Positions 5,077 through 7,978 of a DNA stretch of 7,978 nucleotides are shown in pieces (positions within the stretch are counted from its first letter, which is position 1; every line of letters begins with the position of its first letter). This DNA comes from Planctomycetaceae bacterium (lineage in GTDB: Bacteria; Planctomycetota; Planctomycetia; Planctomycetales; Planctomycetaceae), in the NCBI GenBank assembly GCA_015487825.1, contig WFOZ01000835.1, positions 1 to 7,978 on the forward strand, given 5' to 3'. The translations under genes and the position numbers were made by a program. Below the pieces are notes generated by a model. That model was not told where the DNA came from. It searched no databases and saw nothing but the letters and a program-made list of their open reading frames with translations.

Positions 5077-7978
5077 TTATTCTTTATTCGTTTTGATCAC
5101 CGGCTGAGTTGGAGCGAATCCGAATGATGTTTCCATCCAGTTTCCACAAGAGCAACCGCCGCCGCCCTCGGGAGAGAGGATCATTCCAGCTGCGGGGATA
5201 CTGCTGAGCCAGCAACTCGAACGCAGTCGTGGCCAGTCGCTGACGTAATCGCTTTCCATTTCCCACATCGAAAGCTTGCTGGCACCTCGATAAAGAATGG
5301 CGTTCTCTGTCGCGGCATACGTGCCGCATTTGCGACCAATCGACCCGCCCATCATGTTTGTACCAAGCAACTTCCCGGTTTTCAGATCGTACACATGAGG
5401 CACCTGATAAATTTTCCCGGCGACAACCGCCGGGTGCTGATTATGTGCTCCATGATTATCCCGTGTCCATTTTTGTTCCACATGCCACTGCTGCTTGCCG
5501 GTTTTTGCATCGTAATTGTAAACGTGATACTCACCGAATGCAGAAGATGAAATAACCAGCCGCCCTTCTGCATAGACAAGATAAAACACAACGCGCCCAT
5601 CAACGGTATCAACCGGTTCTTCCCATAATTTCTTGCCGGTGCCAGCATCGAGCGCAACCAGGTATTGATCTCGCCAGAGCATTTCCTTGGCGACGCCGTT
5701 GTTTCGACCTCGTCGTCTGTCTTTAGCGGAAAGCATTTTAGCACGACCGCTGACCATCTCTTTCACTTTCGGATGTCGTGATTCCACAAAATAAACCCGC
5801 CCGTCACCAATCGCGATCGATGTATTGATGATCGCACCATTCTGATAGATCCATATTTTTTTTCCGGTCTGTTTGTCATAAGCAAACAGGTCGTCGCTGG
5901 TCACTTTGTCTGTTCCGTCTCCTGCTGATCCTTTTCCATCGTTCCAGCGTTCCCGACCCCAGAATTCTGTGTAAATATTTCCCTGCTTGACACTGCTGCC
6001 GAACAGCATATCGCCAACGTTAGCAATATATCCCCATTCATGAGTTGACTGTTTTTTGTCGTTGGGTAACTGAAGAACACTTTTTCTTGTGCCGGTATAA
6101 GCATCGATCACCCAGCACTCACCTTTTATCACTACATAAAGCTGCTCTGCGTCAGCACACCAGTTTGCTGCATCCCGAGGAATATTGGCACGGCGTAAAT
6201 CTCCAATTTCCAACATCCACAGGAAGGCACCGTTATACGCATCGAGCGCGATCATGCGGTTCATTCCCTGATGAAACAGTCTTCCGTTAATTGCCAGAGG
6301 AGCCGAGAGACGGGCTTGTCGATCGATACCGAAATCTGCACCGGGAAGACCAACCCATTGTACTTCCAGGTCGGTTGTGCGTGTCACTCCTCCCAGTGTT
6401 TCGCCACCAAAGGCACTGTTGCCCGCATCGCCATACTGATGCGTCCAGGTCCCCGCACCGGCAACCGCGCCTCGCTTTCCGCTTCCCCACAGACCCGATT
6501 GATTCTCAACAACCGAAAATTTCAAGCCGGTCTGTTGAAGCCATTTTTCGAGGTCCGCTTTGCTTAACTGTTGCGAAATCCCTGACGGCTGACCAAGGAA
6601 CAGAGTACCTCCTGCCGGGCGCAATACTCGATAGACCTCTTTGGCAGAACCAACTGGTTTCCCCTGCGTGATGAATGAATCAGACACGATCAAGTTCGCA
6701 AAATCTCTCGAAACAGGCAGTTTGTCGAGCGATTCAACATAACGCACAGTAATTCTGGGACCATACGCCTTGGCACTGCTGAGTCGTTTCCTCACTTGAG
6801 CCGTTCGATTTGCATCGTCATCAACGCCGACGATAATTAACTCACTCTGCTTTGCCAGTTCGTAGGCTAACTGCCCATTTCCAAAACCGTAAACCAGGCA
6901 GTACCCTTTGGTAATACCGGTCTGTTGCAGAATATGTTTTGCGGCATTGGCATACTGTTTGGCGGTTTCATCCTGCGGAAATGGCGAGCCCACATCGGGG
7001 AGAGGTCGCGGGCAATAATTGAATGTCGTATCGAGCGAATACTTTTTACTATTCAGTTCCTTGCCCTGTTTAAGGATGGAAATCTGATAGTCGTATTTCT
7101 GTCTCTGCTTCAATCCGGTCAGTCTCACGCGATGTTTCTGTTTGGGAATCTCATCGATTATCTGTTTATCCAACAGGCCGACTTCGCCATAATAAAGCAG
7201 CGTGGGCATTTTCGATATTGTTTCCCAGCAAATGGTGACATCGCCATTCGGTTCGTACCACGCATACGGGCTTCTCGTCAGGCGGTAAGGCAGCGGCTTG
7301 GTCATCATCGCAGGTAATTTGTTCTGTTTGGCGTGAAAACGAGACGAAATCTGCTCTGCAGTAAGGAGCCGACTCGAAACAGAAACTTCGTGAATCATCC
7401 CGGTCAGGCGGTGATATTCATTGGAATCGTGATAGGCACCGATTTCGTAAAAGGTATCACTCGTCGGATAAAAAATATCACCCGACCGCGATTGATCGGA
7501 AGCAGCGAGCTTGCCGTTGACATAAAGCTGATGTATTTTTCCATCGTAACGACCAACAACGTGATACCACTTGCCTAATTTAAAATCTGACTTAGCCGTT
7601 AGATAGGTCAGACTCTGCTTGTCAGTTGTCGCAATCGCAAAGCAGAATCGCTTTTTTTTGAAACCGAGTAACCAGCCCGATTCATCGTTGCCGTTGTCAC
7701 TGACCGCACCAACAATGCCCCCCCATTCCATTGCTCGATTGACATTCACCCAGGCTTCAACTGAAATTTCTTTTTTGGGCAGATTAATCAGGCTGCTTTT
7801 TTCAGAAAGCATGATCGAATTTGATGTTCCATCGAAAACAGCCGCACCAAGCTTATCTCCGGAGTTCAGCGTGAAATAAATATCTCCAAGTATTTCCCCA
7901 TCCGGCCCTTTCACCGCTTTGAGCGTTGTCCGCTCGAGGTGATTCTTTGAAAATATCCAGTGATGATCCACGAGGACA
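5077..7978 (-). CDS. LamG / PAP-N-like / SAM-methyltransferase / PQQ-propeller fusion protein, 5' partial
   Basis: One open frame runs off the right edge, so the N-terminus, probably including a signal peptide, is missing. The GTG at 7971-7969 is a formal start, but the LamG domain begins right there and the frame stays open upstream. Residues are numbered from that codon (964 to the stop). About 1-215: LamG/concanavalin-like domain with EISVEAWV (68-75) and KWYHVVGRYDG (134-144). About 225-315: fibronectin-III or purple-acid-phosphatase-N-like domain. About 335-495: Rossmann methyltransferase-like domain with GFGNG (362-366), acidic GVDDD (382-386), NLIVSDSF (426-433) and EVYRVLRPAGGTLF (445-458). 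About 510-950: PQQ/BamB-type propeller with blades such as MIALDAYNGAFLW (573-585), LFAYDKQTGKKIW (695-707) and LVALDAGTGKKLW (771-783). The tail has SSIPAAGMILSPEGGGGCSCG (923-943), a planctomycete signature with Cys940 and Cys942. It is likely an envelope or secreted protein; ligand and reaction are unknown. The C-terminus is complete. Confidence 0.9.
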   Translation of the reverse strand, partial: VLVDHHWIFSKNHLERTTLKAVKGPDGEILGDIYFTLNSGDKLGAAVFDGTSNSIMLSEKSSLINLPKKEISVEAWVNVNRAMEWGGIVGAVSDNGNDESGWLLGFKKKRFCFAIATTDKQSLTYLTAKSDFKLGKWYHVVGRYDGKIHQLYVNGKLAASDQSRSGDIFYPTSDTFYEIGAYHDSNEYHRLTGMIHEVSVSSRLLTAEQISSRFHAKQNKLPAMMTKPLPYRLTRSPYAWYEPNGDVTICWETISKMPTLLYYGEVGLLDKQIIDEIPKQKHRVRLTGLKQRQKYDYQISILKQGKELNSKKYSLDTTFNYCPRPLPDVGSPFPQDETAKQYANAAKHILQQTGITKGYCLVYGFGNGQLAYELAKQSELIIVGVDDDANRTAQVRKRLSSAKAYGPRITVRYVESLDKLPVSRDFANLIVSDSFITQGKPVGSAKEVYRVLRPAGGTLFLGQPSGISQQLSKADLEKWLQQTGLKFSVVENQSGLWGSGKRGAVAGAGTWTHQYGDAGNSAFGGETLGGVTRTTDLEVQWVGLPGADFGIDRQARLSAPLAINGRLFHQGMNRMIALDAYNGAFLWMLEIGDLRRANIPRDAANWCADAEQLYVVIKGECWVIDAYTGTRKSVLQLPNDKKQSTHEWGYIANVGDMLFGSSVKQGNIYTEFWGRERWNDGKGSAGDGTDKVTSDDLFAYDKQTGKKIWIYQNGAIINTSIAIGDGRVYFVESRHPKVKEMVSGRAKMLSAKDRRRGRNNGVAKEMLWRDQYLVALDAGTGKKLWEEPVDTVDGRVVFYLVYAEGRLVISSSAFGEYHVYNYDAKTGKQQWHVEQKWTRDNHGAHNQHPAVVAGKIYQVPHVYDLKTGKLLGTNMMGGSIGRKCGTYAATENAILYRGASKLSMWEMESDYVSDWPRLRSSCWLSSIPAAGMILSPEGGGGCSCGNWMETSFGFAPTQPVIKTNKE

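Noticed and set aside
5358..6671. Several 65-126 residue frames on either strand inside the propeller gene
   Set aside because: They overlap a strongly supported domain-bearing frame and show no recognisable motif or ribosome site.
7969..7971. GTG as the true start of the LamG/methyltransferase/propeller gene
   Set aside because: The frame remains open to the window edge, the LamG domain begins immediately at this point, and no signal peptide would be encoded; the gene is more likely cut by the window.

Overview
The window most likely comes from a planctomycete (class Planctomycetia, moderate GC; genus not determined). Two protein families point there. One is a DUF1501 protein with a twin-arginine-like N-terminus. 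The other is a very long protein joining LamG, methyltransferase and PQQ/BamB-type propeller regions, with a C-terminal Cys-X-Cys motif that I recognise from planctomycete proteomes. No rRNA, tRNA, CRISPR array, transposase or recognisable defence gene is present.

Layout: 1-154 is non-coding, with no feature I can support. A minus-strand DUF1501 gene fills 155-1564. A 262-nt divergent intergenic region (1565-1826) follows, holding a plausible sigma70-type promoter for DUF1501 whose -35 box is overlapped by a 13-bp palindrome. Two plus-strand genes, a GT-C-like polytopic membrane protein (1827-3503) and a membrane-anchored protein of unknown function (3581-4795), are separated by 77 nt and probably form an operon. 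A 281-nt convergent intergenic region (4796-5076) is rich in dyad symmetry. The rest, 5077-7978, is one minus-strand coding region that runs off the right edge, so its N-terminus is missing.

The genes are mainly cell-envelope or secreted functions. The sequence does not show that they act in one pathway, although the two plus-strand genes are likely co-transcribed.

The most interesting structure is at 4890-4966. Two perfect 24-nt inverted arms are each themselves a REP-like hairpin preceded by GTAG. Together they form a 77-nt element with the architecture of a REPIN/BIME, the non-autonomous elements mobilised by RAYT (TnpA_REP, Y1 HUH) transposases. It sits between convergent gene ends, as such elements typically do. 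No RAYT gene is in the window, so the mobiliser is unseen. I found no convincing novel enzymatic or defence system. The other items are lineage-specific protein architectures and candidate regulatory sites.
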